DNA of 64,000 nucleotides from positions 39,577,264 through 39,641,263 of the forward strand of contig OZ020269.1 in the NCBI GenBank assembly GCA_963971225.1, given 5' to 3'. The notes under the pieces are model-generated. The model saw only the letters and a program-made list of their open reading frames with translations, did not search any database and was not told the origin of the DNA. The position numbers and the translations under genes are program-made. Shown in pieces: positions 53,235 to 63,645 of the stretch. Every line of letters starts with the position of its first letter. The stretch's first letter is position 1. This DNA comes from Melieria omissa (lineage: Eukaryota; Arthropoda; Insecta; Diptera; Ulidiidae).

Positions 53235-53486
53235 TGGCGGCCGCGATGGCTAAATGAGTGCTGTGATTGTTCAATGATCTGTCGATCCCACCTCTAATCC
53301 CTTCCTTTCCTTTTCCTTTTGTGCTCATATTTCCCCCTATTTTCTGCTCCCCGGCTTCGGCCGTTTGTCTCGCTCAATGTTTCATGTATGCTTTTGTACA
53401 TTCGTGTTTTTACCTTGCGAATAAACACCACGCACACCCGTAACACCCGCGTTTTCTTTCACCGCTCCGCCGAAGCGATATTTTCA
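53235..53486 (+). repeat. BEL LTR, right end of the array
   Basis: 252 bp, TGGCGGCCGCGATGGCTAAA to AAGCGATATTTTCA. Its last 38 bp equal the truncated LTR at 36684-36721. The final A is shared with the target duplication AATACTGATTAAAGA. Confidence 0.85.
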
Positions 53487-53624
53487 ATACTGATTAAAGA
53501 AACAGCTATTTAACGTGTTACACTTCAATTGAAATACCCTGTACACGCATGTGTAAGAATGAGACAACAATAGCACCTGCTGACAAGAACTCGCATCGGA
53601 GTTGATACAAATGATTAAGAGCCG

Positions 53625-53710
53625 GCGACTGCCGTAGCTATGTAGCTCAGCTGGCTAATGCGTGCGGCCGCGAGTTAAATGCGACGCGCGAATCCATGTT
53701 CAATACTCCG
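53625..53710 (+). repeat. SINE head (tRNA-like), plus strand
   Basis: GTAGCTCAGCTGGCTAATGC is a clear A box; CATGTTCAATACTCC about 45 bases later is a weak B box. Followed by an A-rich patch. No tail or duplication defined. Confidence 0.6.
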
Positions 53711-54185
53711 TTGCTTCAAACACCAAAAAAAAAGGAAAAACAGGAAGAAGGTAAGAATTCGAATTAAAATTTAATTTAAAATAATATTATTTGAATATTT
53801 AAATAACTCTGCACTTTCAGTTACTTCAATATTTGGCCATAACAAAGTACCGAAACGCAAGACCAAGGAAGCCGATGCCAATGATGCCGCGCTAAGCAAA
53901 CGCCTTCGATTGCGACAATATGGGGTCATCCAAGCAGGACCGCAAATGAATTTTTTTTAAATTAAATTTTTTTTATATTAATTTAAAATAAATTCAGGCA
54001 CAAGTAAAAGCAAACGGGTTTTCCAAAAAATGTCAATAAAAACCTGCATTTTTTCAATATTGAGTATTGGTCATGAATGCCCGATTTATACATCATATTG
54101 TGACCGATATTTGCATCAGCATTTCAGTCAGAAATTTCGGCACATGACCGGTCAACTGACTGGCATTTCAATTTTTTTCGGTGTT
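53711..54185. other. AT-rich spacer between opposed SINE heads
   Basis: No recognised coding or RNA feature. It might be the bodies of the two flanking SINEs. Confidence 0.35.
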
Positions 54186-54268
54186 TGCTGCAACGGCGAA
54201 TTGAACTCGCTGAGTCTTGACTCGCGGCCCAACGCACTAGCCAGCTGAGCTACTGCGGCGGCGGCTGT
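54186..54268 (-). repeat. SINE head (tRNA-like), minus strand
   Basis: In minus sense: GCAGTAGCTCAGCTGGCTAG (A box) and GCGAGTTCAATTCGCCG (B box GTTCAATTC, better preserved than in the head at 53625). It opposes that head, giving an inverted pair about 480 bp apart. Confidence 0.65.
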
Positions 54269-54718
54269 AAGATAGCTATACAAAACTAAATATTTGGAGG
54301 TTGGAACACGTATGCGTTAGAGCAGAGCAAAAAGACTTTTCTTAATATGCAAAAGGTGTGTGTTAGAGTGAAACAAAAAAATCACACGTACACGAGGGTT
54401 TCAGTCAGTTTTTTCACACCGCCTGTACAGAAATGATAGAAACTTTGTTCGGAGAGCTGACCGAAACTTCGGTCAGGCATGTCGCACTCAAGGCACTCAA
54501 TTCCAACTGGCTGCTTAAAAGGTATGATAACAGACAAGCGCCGTTTTGACTAAAAATCACATATTTCTGTATCTCAAAACAGAGCACAATGCGTGTGAAG
54601 CGGTGTTTGTGTAAGTGACATTAGAGGCCAAAAAGCTTTTATTGGAGGCCAAATTTGTCGAACTTTTTGACACATGTTTTCCTTGGCCGCTGAACATCTA
54701 TATGATGACTTATCTGTG
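54269..54718. other. Non-coding DNA, nothing recognised
   Basis: AT-rich, with a small palindrome GACCGAAACTTCGGTC near 54459. No exon or transposon identified. Confidence 0.35.
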
Positions 54719-55869
54719 GTTGTCCTATGATGACAATTATTAAAGTAATTTTCATAAATGCATGCAAAAGCTTTTATTTTTCCAGAAAACAGAATGTTCA
54801 AGTCAGGTCTTGTTGAGTCGATCAAGAATGTATATGCATACCGATAGTTAATGAATCCAGTAATGCGATTAAAGAAAATTGCTTTTATATTGCGACTCAA
54901 AAATAAAAGTGACAGACTGATTTGACTTATTTTTATTGATGACGTAAAAAATAAGTCACTGAATGATTTTTATTGATGACTTAAGGGGAGGTTCTTTAAA
55001 ATTTTTTTGAAAAAATCGTGTTTTTTTCACATAAAATGAAAGCTGTATGTCCGTAGAATATGTGTACGAAAGCATTTTTCGATACGATCGCCTTGTCCGC
55101 ACACGAGTTTGTTTCTTCTACAGTGTTTTCCCCAGTTTTTGCCCGGAGCTGCTATCTTTCAACACGTTTTTCTCGAAATCACGTTTTCCATCTGAATTTC
55201 AAGGATATCTCTTGATCTATTGTTCTAATTTCCTTAATCTAAAGCATGTTTGAAAGGTGATCATTTTCTGTATGGCTTATACCTAAAACGAGCATACGTT
55301 ACTATTAAATTGTTATTTATAATTAAGGTTTAATAACAAAAAAAGTGGCAAAAAAAAATTTTTTTTTTCGAGCGTTCACATTTCAGTCAATTTTTGGTCA
55401 AAAATCATTATAGTTAGGTATAAGCCATAGAAAATGTCATCTACTTTCATTTAAAAAAAACCTTTTTCATTTCAGATTACTACAAGAGGCTGTAGGCTTG
55501 AAATTCGGAGACTAGATTTTTCAGGCAGTGATCGACGAAAGCCGCCATTGTTCAGCCGCCATTTTGAATTTTGTTACAAAAAATATATCATATTATTGTA
55601 TAATAAAATACCCATTCAACCGTCAAAACCGGATGTTTCTATGTTTTTTCATCATGCCACAAATCATTTCCAAACTTAGGCCTTTTTTTGGCCAAATTTG
55701 AAAGAACCTCCCCTTAAAAAATAAAACCCACCAAGCTGATTTTTATACTTTTATAAATAAGTCACTTACTGATTGTTATAAATAACTTTTTTAAATAAAG
55801 GTAACTGAGTGATTTTTATTGATGAATTGTTTTAATAAAAGTCACTAATAATTGTTATCATAGGACAAC
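54719..55869. mobile_element. Inverted-repeat element containing a MITE
   Basis: GTTGTCCTATGATGACAATT at 54719 recurs inverted ending at 55869 with one mismatch over ~24 bp. Short repeats of AAGTCACTGAATGATTTTTA lie on both sides of the nested MITE (54985-55713). No coding sequence. Without the MITE the element is about 420 bp. Confidence 0.6.
54985..55713. mobile_element. TTAA-flanked MITE, 729 bp
   Basis: Ends read GGGGAGGTTCTTTAAAATTT and GGGGAGGTTCTTTCAAATTT inward, bordered by TTAA at 54981-54984 and 55714-55717. Interior is non-coding. A TTAA target again suggests a piggyBac-type mover; the ends are not the same as those of the MITE at 13831-14431. Confidence 0.8.
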
Positions 55870-56556
55870 TGCAATAAAAATCGAAGAAAAAACTGTTATT
55901 ATTAGTCCACAATAAGAAAACAAATCAAAAAGAATTGTTAATATAGGATTTTTTAGATATAAATAAAAAAAAACTATTTGTTGAGTCATTAAATGAAAGT
56001 AAAAAAATAACTCGTAAACATTTATTTTTACAGTAAACAACTGTTACGGTCCCTGGCTTTCATGCATAGCATGGTAGGCATTTCGTTTCTGTCAGGTTAT
56101 ATTTAATGTAGGGAGAAATATTTTTATATCACGTTTGGCAAAAATAACATTTATAAAAGTGGTAAAATGGACTATGTTACTGAAAGCATGAAGTTTTTAA
56201 GTTGTTTCTTCCTCCAGTAAAATTTTGAAATTGTGAGATACGTCCTTTCTATATTAAAGTGACCGTATACGACAATAACATTGTCATATCCCAAAGTGTA
56301 AACAAGAATAAAAACTTAAATTGAGGGACTGATTTAGAATTTCAATAAACAAATCTTCACTAAAATGTTGAAAAATTGTTGCAAATAAAATCATTGTTAT
56401 CACGAAAGCTTCGACTGCTTTAGATTGTCAGAAAGTATGCTAATTACCGCGCCGCCTCTGTATACATACAGGCTAGGTCATTTAAAGTCGAAGCATTTGT
56501 TGCTTAAATAAAGTATAATAAAAACAATTTTTTGTTGTTCATGTGGATAAACATTA
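55870..56556. other. Non-coding DNA, nothing recognised
   Basis: AT-rich with no domain, tRNA or element ends that I can identify. Confidence 0.4.
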
Positions 56557-56972
56557 GGGGTATTCTAGCAGTCTTGCAGCGTTGCAAAGTTTGTGAAAAT
56601 GCAAACTTGCAAGACCCTAACTTGCAATATTGCGAGAGCGCACAAAAATAAAAATATTGCAAACAACGTGGCGGACAAGTGAAAACAAAAAAATTTTTGA
56701 ATTTTCTTATTGAAAATGCTGCACTTACTATTCTTCTGGAAGATGGTAATAATTGAAAGCAATTTTCGTTTCTAGCTGAAGAACTTACGTTTGTGCACTC
56801 GAAATAAAGGGAACGAATTTTTTGACAATCAGCTGACGCACGTTTGCACCCTCATATAAAACATGGGTATCACTGTTGTACAAATTGCACGAATTGCAAA
56901 ACGTTTTCCCCTTCTGAAATTTTTGCTATTCGTGCACCTTGCAAGGGTTTTGCAAGACTGCGAGAATACCCC
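56557..56972. mobile_element. MITE with GGGGTATTCT ends
   Basis: Ends read GGGGTATTCTAGCAGTCTTG and GGGGTATTCTCGCAGTCTTG inward, bordered by TA on both sides. 416 bp, rich in TTGCAA/CTTGCA motifs. No coding capacity. Superfamily not assigned. Confidence 0.7.
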
Positions 56973-57049
56973 TATTAATTTTTGTTCAAGGAGCAATATT
57001 CCTACACATAAAAGTCTGGTGCTGTTAAATCAGGTGATCCAGGTGACCA

Positions 57050-57205
57050 GTTAAAATCGTAATTTTTTTATATGAGCCGTCCTCGGAACAATGACCGCAA
57101 TAAGTTGATTGTTTGTTGAGCTATGCGGCATGTGGCGTTATCTTGATGAAACCAGTAGTCTTCCAAATCATATCTGCAAACAACGAACATCACCATCATC
57201 AGGAG
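57050..57205 (-). pseudogene. Transposase fragment (DDE, Tc1/mariner-like)
   Basis: In minus sense DYWFHQDNATCRIAQQTINL then LLRSLFRGRLI, matching the second catalytic Asp block of a mariner/Tc1-type transposase. Nothing else of the element is seen. Confidence 0.6.
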
Positions 57206-57557
57206 AGTGGTCCGAGCAAAGGCAATTAAACTATAAGATGTCTCACGTTCATACAAATAAGTGGCGCTTCAAAAAATTATCGTGGCTTTTTCAAAAAGTG
57301 GTTTTTACAACATTCGGAGAGCAAATATGAAGTCACGCAAGCAACTCTCTCTGCTTACGCAGTCTACAGAAATATGAATATGCGTGTGATCTCCATGTGC
57401 TCTTGTGTATGTGCATAATACGGGTAAAATGAGCGCGAATTGAAATTGTGCTTTTGCTTTTGTTGGTTTTTTGGTGGTTGATTGTTTCAATCAGCAGCGC
57501 ACACGGGGTAGGAACATTTGGGGATTCAAACCCCCCCAAAAAACCAAAAATTAGTAG
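57206..57557. other. Non-coding DNA, nothing recognised
   Basis: No recognised feature; short runs of C and T at 57465-57540. Confidence 0.35.
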
Positions 57558-57559
57558 TT

Positions 57560-58580
57560 ATAGACAACGGGCCGTGGTTGATCGCTTGGAGCAAGGAAGA
57601 ATTCTCTGCGAAAATTTTAGACAGTAAATTAGCTTTATCAACCGAGTTATGATTTGATCATTGGTAAGGAGTTGTATGATTCTTGCCCCTCTTAACGAAT
57701 GACCAAAAGTTCTTACCGTTCGTGCAGAAACTTGTGGCGTCTTAGAATGGGATTGCATCGTTTTCTAGCCTGTTTAAGCTGTAAACTGTTCAGTGGCAGC
57801 ATTTTTATTTGCCTGCTACGCTCGGCAGGCTTCCTTTTTGGACCTGACAGCAAGTCTGCATGTCTTATTAAACGAGAGATTGTCCTTGGGTTTAATGCCA
57901 CATTTCTTATTAGGGATGAAGGACCTTATTCGTAATAATATTATTTCTTCAACCATTTGGGCTGCGGCATTTATGTTTCTATCTAGAAAACACGATTTCC
58001 AATTGAAGTGGGCGAAAATTTTGTAGGTTCGAGTTTCCAAGAGGTACTGCATTTCAACATCATTTTTTTGCATGATGTGAAGTGAGAAAAACTTCTAAAT
58101 TATTGAAAACTCGCCCTTCAACGCACGGGTATGCGTTGGTTCATGCACTAATTGAGTCACATTTTTAGACTCGGCAAAAAGACCGACAAATGAGTCTTTA
58201 GGTGTTGTATGCCTGGAATGGCCTATCCAATTGGAATTATCAATATTGAAATCGCCAGAAACTACAGTTTCACTATTCGGATACGATTCCAAAATACAAG
58301 AAATAGAATCGGAGATGGAGCTAAATTCGGCATCCGTGTATGGTACGCAACATTACAACAACATTAAATGGCAAGACCCCTGAGGGGCGAGAATAATGGC
58401 AGTAGGTGGTACCCAGGAATATGAAAACCCAGTTAATCTGCACCCACACATCTGGGTCTATCTCAGTGCCATTACATCGCACTGAGTTTATGGAGATTAA
58501 CGTACGCATTAACTGCAAAAAGTTCGCCCTGAGCCCGCGTACATTGCAGAAGGCTATGCGAAATTTGTCTAGCACCATGA
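57560..58580 (-). pseudogene. Decayed LINE: endonuclease and linker, minus strand
   Basis: Frames in minus-strand order: FRIAFCNVRGLRANFLQL (58578 on; endonuclease N-terminus with the Asn motif), ETVVSGDFNIDNSNWIGHSR (58280; Asp/Asn motif), NVTQLVHEPTHTR, then 58073-57713 a basic linker (DNLSFNKTCRLAVRSKKEA, QARKRCNPILRRHKFLHE). RT is not present. The order and motifs fit a Jockey/I-type LINE. Several shifts and stops. Confidence 0.75.
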
Positions 58581-59016
58581 TCTGGGTGGGTTAAAGGACG
58601 ACGAAAGTAATCGGAAATGCGTGCACTGAAAAATTAATGTTGCCTTGCATTAAGTGTTATGCCTTTACCACAGAGCAGTCAATTTCTCAGTGTCGAATGT
58701 AGCGCTATTGAATAACGGACGGAGAAAAAGACAAGGGGGAAAAAACACAGCAACAGCACAACGCGGACAGAGGCATAAAAGCCCTTTGCGTGGACGATGC
58801 GGCGGGCAGCGAACATGGGTAACGGTTTTTTGCACTGCAGTTTAACAATGCATGTGCATTTGGCGTTTAAATTTTTATTAATTTTAATAATTTATCCGCG
58901 CGAATTTCGTTGGCCACACGCGCGAGCAGCGGCCGTCGAATAACACACGGCACATCGAACGGACGAACAATTTTTATGCACACAACGAATAAAACATTAT
59001 AAAAACGCGGAGCAAC
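58581..59016. other. Non-coding DNA left of the LINE at 59028
   Basis: GC-rich patches near 58700-58830 and 58900-58960; no feature recognised. Confidence 0.35.
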
Positions 59017-59027
59017 AAAAGATTGCT

Positions 59028-60647
59028 AGGCGAGCGATAGGGATGGCTCTTTCTGAACTTGGCGTTGGTAGTAAATTGGTAGATTTCATCAGCGCCCTTC
59101 TTAGCAGCCGTTTCATAAACTCTACGTTAGGGACGGCGCATATTCGTAGGTCAGTCACTAGGGGTACCCCTCAGGGGGGCGTTCTGTCGCCGCTCCTGTG
59201 GAATCTAACCCTGAACAGACTGCTTGTCAAGATAGCGGCTGTTGGCTGCAGGGTCGTCGCCTATGCCGACGATGTTCAATGGCCATGGCTGGCAAATTTC
59301 CAAGTGTTCTCTCCGAACGGATGAATCACTTCTTGGATATCCTCTCCTCATGGAGCAACTCCTGTGGCCTTACGGCCAACCCGGGAAAGACGGATCTTGT
59401 TCTCTTCACAAGGAAGTACAAAGTTCCGCCTTTCAGACTCCCCGCCCTGAATGGAACCCCGCTCAAATTGAGCAAGGAGGTAAAATACCTGGGGCTGATA
59501 TTAGACTCTAGGCTCACCTGGAGCGCAAACATTGCTGAAAGGGCAATAAGAGCCTCCAGGGCCATCTACTGCTGTAGACGGGCGGTGGGTGCCAGATGGG
59601 GGCTCCAGCCACGCGTCGTTTCTTGACTTTATGAGACAGTGGTAGAGCCTATCCTTCTCTATGGTGCTGTTGTCTGGTGGCCTGCGGCAGCCAGCCGAGT
59701 TAACCTGAAGCAGCTCGATAGAGTCAGGAGACTTGCTGCCACTCTTACAACAGGAGCCACTCGTTCTACGCCTACTAAGGCGCTTTTCGCTATCCTTAAC
59801 TGGATCCCTTCGAATCTGCTAGTTAGGCAGTCCGCCAAGATTGCCGCTGTACGGCTAAATGCCATATGCAGTTGGGCAGGAGCGGACCAAAGCCACTCTA
59901 GAATACTAGGGTTGGATCTTCCAACCCCGACGAACATCGACTACATAGTCCTAGTGCCGGGCAGCTCTGAATGACATAGCGGAGCATGCTAGGGTTCACC
60001 TGAGTTGGGTCCCGGGGCATAGCGGAATTGCTAGCAACTGTGTGGCAGACGAGTTGGCCAGAAAAAGAACTCTGCTTCCAGCTCCGACTACGCTGTGTAG
60101 CACCCCCCCTTGCGTCCGTCAAATTGATGGGCAAGCAGGCCTATTTCCGCCTGGCTAACCGACTCTGGGCGGAGGAGAACCTATGTAGGATCTCCAAAGA
60201 AACCTGGCCGTCGCTTAACCAAGGCCGAACACGTGAATTACTCCGACTCCGAAATCGGAATTCCATTTATTCCACAGTTTCTGTGCTAACGGGACACTGG
60301 ACGATCGACGCACACGCCAGGAGACTCGGTCTCCCCTTCAACGACCTCTGCCGCAGTTGCGATGATGCGAGCGAGGAGGAGAGCGTCGAGCACCTGATGT
60401 GCCACTGACAAGCACTAGCGAGGAGACGACTCCGGGTGCTGGGTGTGCCGTTCTTCAGCAGCTTGGCCGACCTTACAGGACCCAGCATCGGCTGCATCGC
60501 CCGATTCATTGTGGAATCGGGATGGCTCCTGCCTAACACCCGGGAGGGTGTGTAAGCCTGAAGGGCAGCCACGTCGTTCACGTGGTACCACAACGGGCCG
60601 CAACATGGCTTACGTGAGCTCTTTAAGCTGCCACCCTAACCTAACCT
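59028..60647 (+). mobile_element. 5'-truncated LINE with RT and RNase H, decayed
   Basis: AAAAGATTGCT at 59017-59027 and 60648-60658 is an 11-bp target duplication. The plus strand encodes RT from TRGTPQGGVLSPLLWNL and VVAYADDVQ (YADD box), then GLTANPGKTDLVLFTRKYKV, VKYLGLILDSRLTWSANI and PILLYGAVVWW, then RNase H/C-terminal sequence (HARRLGLPFNDLCRSCDDAS, VEHLMC). Frames change near 59290, 59630, 59970 and 60410. It ends CTAACCTAACCT. The domain set fits the I/LOA group and is related to the fragment at 24623-25519. Inactive. Confidence 0.88.
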
Positions 60648-60658
60648 AAAAGATTGCT

Positions 60659-61449
60659 ATTAACTTTACGACATATGGTGGACAATAGTGGATGTACATT
60701 GAAATGTTTACCTCTGTCTCCCTCTTTCTTAAAGCGGCGAAGGGACAAGCTCTTCATTAAATTTATGAAGTATGATTTATACGAGTAAATGAATATGTAA
60801 TATATATTTTTTACGACTTTTTTTGTAAGCATGGATCATGTTTGTTTTTTGTTTATTTAATTTTATTTAAAAAAACTTTACTAATTTTGGAAATAGTTTT
60901 TGTTTACTGTTTAAAAGATTTACTTTAAATTTAAATATGTCTCGTTTATTTTGAATAAAATTTCGTTTATTTTGAAAAATGTTTCGTTTTATTTGAAAAA
61001 ACAATTCGTTTAGTTTGGAAAAAATTTAATTCAAACTGAAAATGCTATATATTTTCTCACTATTTCTCAAATTTTAGACATATTTTCTTAGTGCGACTTT
61101 TTTATATGGTCCCCCTCCATTACAAAATTGTTTGCAAAAAATATTTTTTTGAAGTATCTACAAAAATTTGTTGGTACCATTTCTTTATACGGTTCCTATC
61201 TACTGCAATAAAATAGGTTTGACTATATTTTGAAAGGCGCACTTTAAAGCCTATGTTATGAGGTCTACTGCTTTTGCATTTGTCTTTTATTTTATATTAG
61301 CAGTAGTTTCCGGTTATAGATCACATTTTATCAGCAAGGAGTATGTGTGCTGCCTATCTACCAATGTTACTGTTGCCAACTATGTCCAGGTTTTTCGGTG
61401 TAATTGTTTGTTGTTTCTTATAGCTTTTATTTATATTATTGTATATTTA
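60659..61449. other. Non-coding AT-rich DNA
   Basis: Contains the small tandem repeat at 60940-61022 and no recognised gene. The 68-residue frame at 61258 is hydrophobic but has no identifiable family or codon signature. Confidence 0.4.
60940..61022. repeat. ~21-bp tandem repeat
   Basis: Four diverged copies of TCGTTTATTTTGAAAAA. Confidence 0.75.
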
Positions 61450-61535
61450 AGCCGGCCTGGATAATCCAAACGGGTGATGCGCTGGCTATCACACCAGAGG
61501 CTCTAAGTTAGATTCCTAGTGCGGGCTAGTTAAAT
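61450..61535 (+). repeat. tRNA-like sequence, probable SINE head
   Basis: GCCGGCCTGGATAATCCAAA, then GGTGATGCGCTGGCTATCAC and AAGTTAGATTCCTAGTGCGG: cloverleaf-like order of A- and B-box positions, but the B box (GTTAGATTCC) is damaged. A SINE head or tRNA pseudogene; not a working tRNA. Confidence 0.4.
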
Positions 61536-61885
61536 ATTCGTATACTTTTTTCGCTATCCGCATGAAGAGATTACAAGATTCAAGTGAGATCCAGTTTCTC
61601 GTTCTGTCGATGCAGGTTGACAAAAATCAAATTTTCCATATTCGAGTTGGGGAAACTGTTATATTGATGAGATACATAAGTAAAGGCTTAGACGTAAGAA
61701 ACATGAAAAGCCTATTTAAATTGGACACGTAATTTTGCTTGTCGAGCCATTTTGAGTGCAAAATAAAATCACTATTTCGCACTTTTTAGGTAAAGCTCAA
61801 GTTGTAAAATTTGGAAACAAATCAATTATTTGAAACTTTATCCACCAGTATCTAAAATATGAAATTTAAAGTAAATAATAAATAG

Positions 61886-62818
61886 TAGGGGAATTCGTAA
61901 TGTGCCACTCCATGGCTTTTTGCGTATAACTCGTTAGAAAATTAACTTATCGCCAATGCTAATATACCATTAGAAAGAGGATTTAAAGAGCTATGATCCA
62001 AGGAAACACCTCATTTTAATTTTTTTACAGCCTATTTTACAGCCAATTTCCAAGTGTTAAGAATCGACACCCTAAAATTTTTTTATCTAAAGTGCCACCC
62101 CCTATAAAAGTCACTAAAACGTAGAAATCTCAAGTAAAAATGCATGATTTGGAAAACTTACGAAACATTATTGAATTTAATTTGAATTGAATAGAAAATG
62201 ACCGAAAGCAAAATGCAAATTGACTGGTAATGAATAAAACGAATAATTATATGGGAATAAACAAAACTGAACTCATTTATTACTCATGGTAGGATTAGAT
62301 AAAAATTGATTAAGAACACTTTAAATTCATTTTAATGACGATTCCAAGCAACAAAAAGTCTTCTTACCGATATAGGATCATAAAACAATAAAAAAAAGAG
62401 GGGTGGCACTTTACAAAGAAAAAAATGTGGCACTTTACATTTTCACGCCATTTTGGAAATAATTGAATAAATGTTCTCCTCTTACGATATGACCGGATAT
62501 CATTTCGGATTATGAAAAAGCATTAAAAATTAAGTCCAACACTGATATTTTATTATAGTATTTTACACGTATTAGGTTTCTTTTTCACCATCAAAAACCT
62601 TCAAATTTTATTTTGAGCTTTTTCTTAACCAAATTCGCCACTTTTATTTACCCAGGCCGTGTTATTGCGTCTGTTCTCTCAAAAACCACATTCAAATTGA
62701 TGTTTCCATATACACCTTAAATGACGGTAGGAATTTTTTTTGCTTGGATTGCTGGAACGTCAAAATCAAGCAGGGGTGGCAAATTACAAAGAGTGGCACC
62801 TTAGAAAGAATTCCCCTA
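61886..62818. mobile_element. MITE with GGGGAATTC ends and internal GTGGCACTTTA repeats
   Basis: TAGGGGAATTCGTAATGTGC at the left, and at the right its inverse counterpart (GCACCTTAGAAAGAATTCCCCTA). TA may be the target duplication. Inside, GTGGCACTTTACA-like words recur at both ends and at about 62403 and 62430. No coding sequence. The start of the window (position 5) has the same terminus. Confidence 0.65.
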
Positions 62819-63645
62819 CAAAAATTTGTTGTTCTGTTTTCATAGGCACTCATGTGAAACATTTATGGTGTTCACAGTTCAGCTGACCTGACATCTTTCC
62901 CGAATTTTCACATATGGTATCTCAATTGTTTTTGCTTTGTATGAAAAACAGAGATACCGGCAGTTTTTAAATTTGCCGCACTGCTGAGCATGTTTATTGA
63001 AATCATATATGTAGTACTTCTATATTGGCACTAAGCTCAAGGTACATTCGCCAACATCACAGTACAGCAATAGTGAAATATGAGCGAGAAAACGTATAAA
63101 CGAATGTACCTTCACATATTTCAAAAGTGGCAAAAAGTCAGGTGCGTTCAGACGGGAAAAAAATTGACTGGAAAAAATAAAAATTTTCGAAATTAACTGA
63201 AATTTCTTCAACCGCCCCAGGAGCAGTTTGACAGTTGTTCATGTGTAGAAGGGCACATGTATACCATGATGAAATAAACAAGGTGGTGTAAATATTGACA
63301 GGTCGCTTTTGACACTCCCTTGTTTAGTAGTTGCATTTAAAGGGAGTGGAAAAGGGGAATTATTTTGAGCTTTTTCACTAGATGGCGCTAATAATTTAGT
63401 ACTTATTTCATACTAATGTAAATATACTAGGTGTGCGTTATTACAACCGGAAACAGTCTCAAAAATGTTTTTTTAAGCGTTAATTTGAAAATATTGAATC
63501 AAAATTATTCCACATTTCCATCCATCAGGTTTCAGTAGCCATACAAGGAAGTTATTCGAGTTGTATTTCAATATAAGCCAACCAACTATATAATGCTGGA
63601 CTTTGAACAGCTAAGCCAGTGCCATTAGTACTTCAATATTTTTAT
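62819..63645. other. Non-coding DNA, nothing recognised
   Basis: AT-rich, no domain or RNA gene identified. Confidence 0.4.

Larger units (their letters stand above)
36191..53486 (+). mobile_element. BEL/Pao retrotransposon array
   Basis: A 17.3-kb block made only of BEL/Pao sequence: a minus-strand LTR with some internal sequence (36191-36683), then three plus-strand tandem units of leader, gag-protease ORF, short pol remnant and LTR. LTRs are shared between neighbours (41313-41566) or doubled (47774-48030 and 48044-48284). No unit has RT, RNase H or integrase. Both outer ends (36191 and 53486) are LTR 3' ends, TTTTCA outward. No short BEL-type target duplication could be seen at the borders: the left flank ends ATTATTA and the right begins ATACT. 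Confidence 0.88.
34595..53541 (+). mobile_element. Tc1/mariner element split by a 17.6-kb insertion
   Basis: The left end CAGGGTATTTCAATTGAAGT (34595) and the right end, its exact inverse (ending 53541), match over 25 bp, and each is next to TA (34593-34594, 53542-53543). Removing 35854-53485 restores a ~1.3-kb element. The break is marked by AATACTGATTAAAGA at 35839-35853 and again at 53486-53500, a 15-bp target duplication. The transposase frames lie in the left part. The insert consists of a SINE and the BEL array. Confidence 0.9.

Noticed and set aside
36191..53486. Complete autonomous BEL elements
   Set aside because: None of the three units has RT, RNase H or a plus-strand integrase; only one inverted partial integrase fragment exists.
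61258..61464. 68-residue hydrophobic ORF as a small secreted or membrane protein
   Set aside because: No supporting splice, promoter or conservation signal; AT-rich DNA yields such frames by chance.
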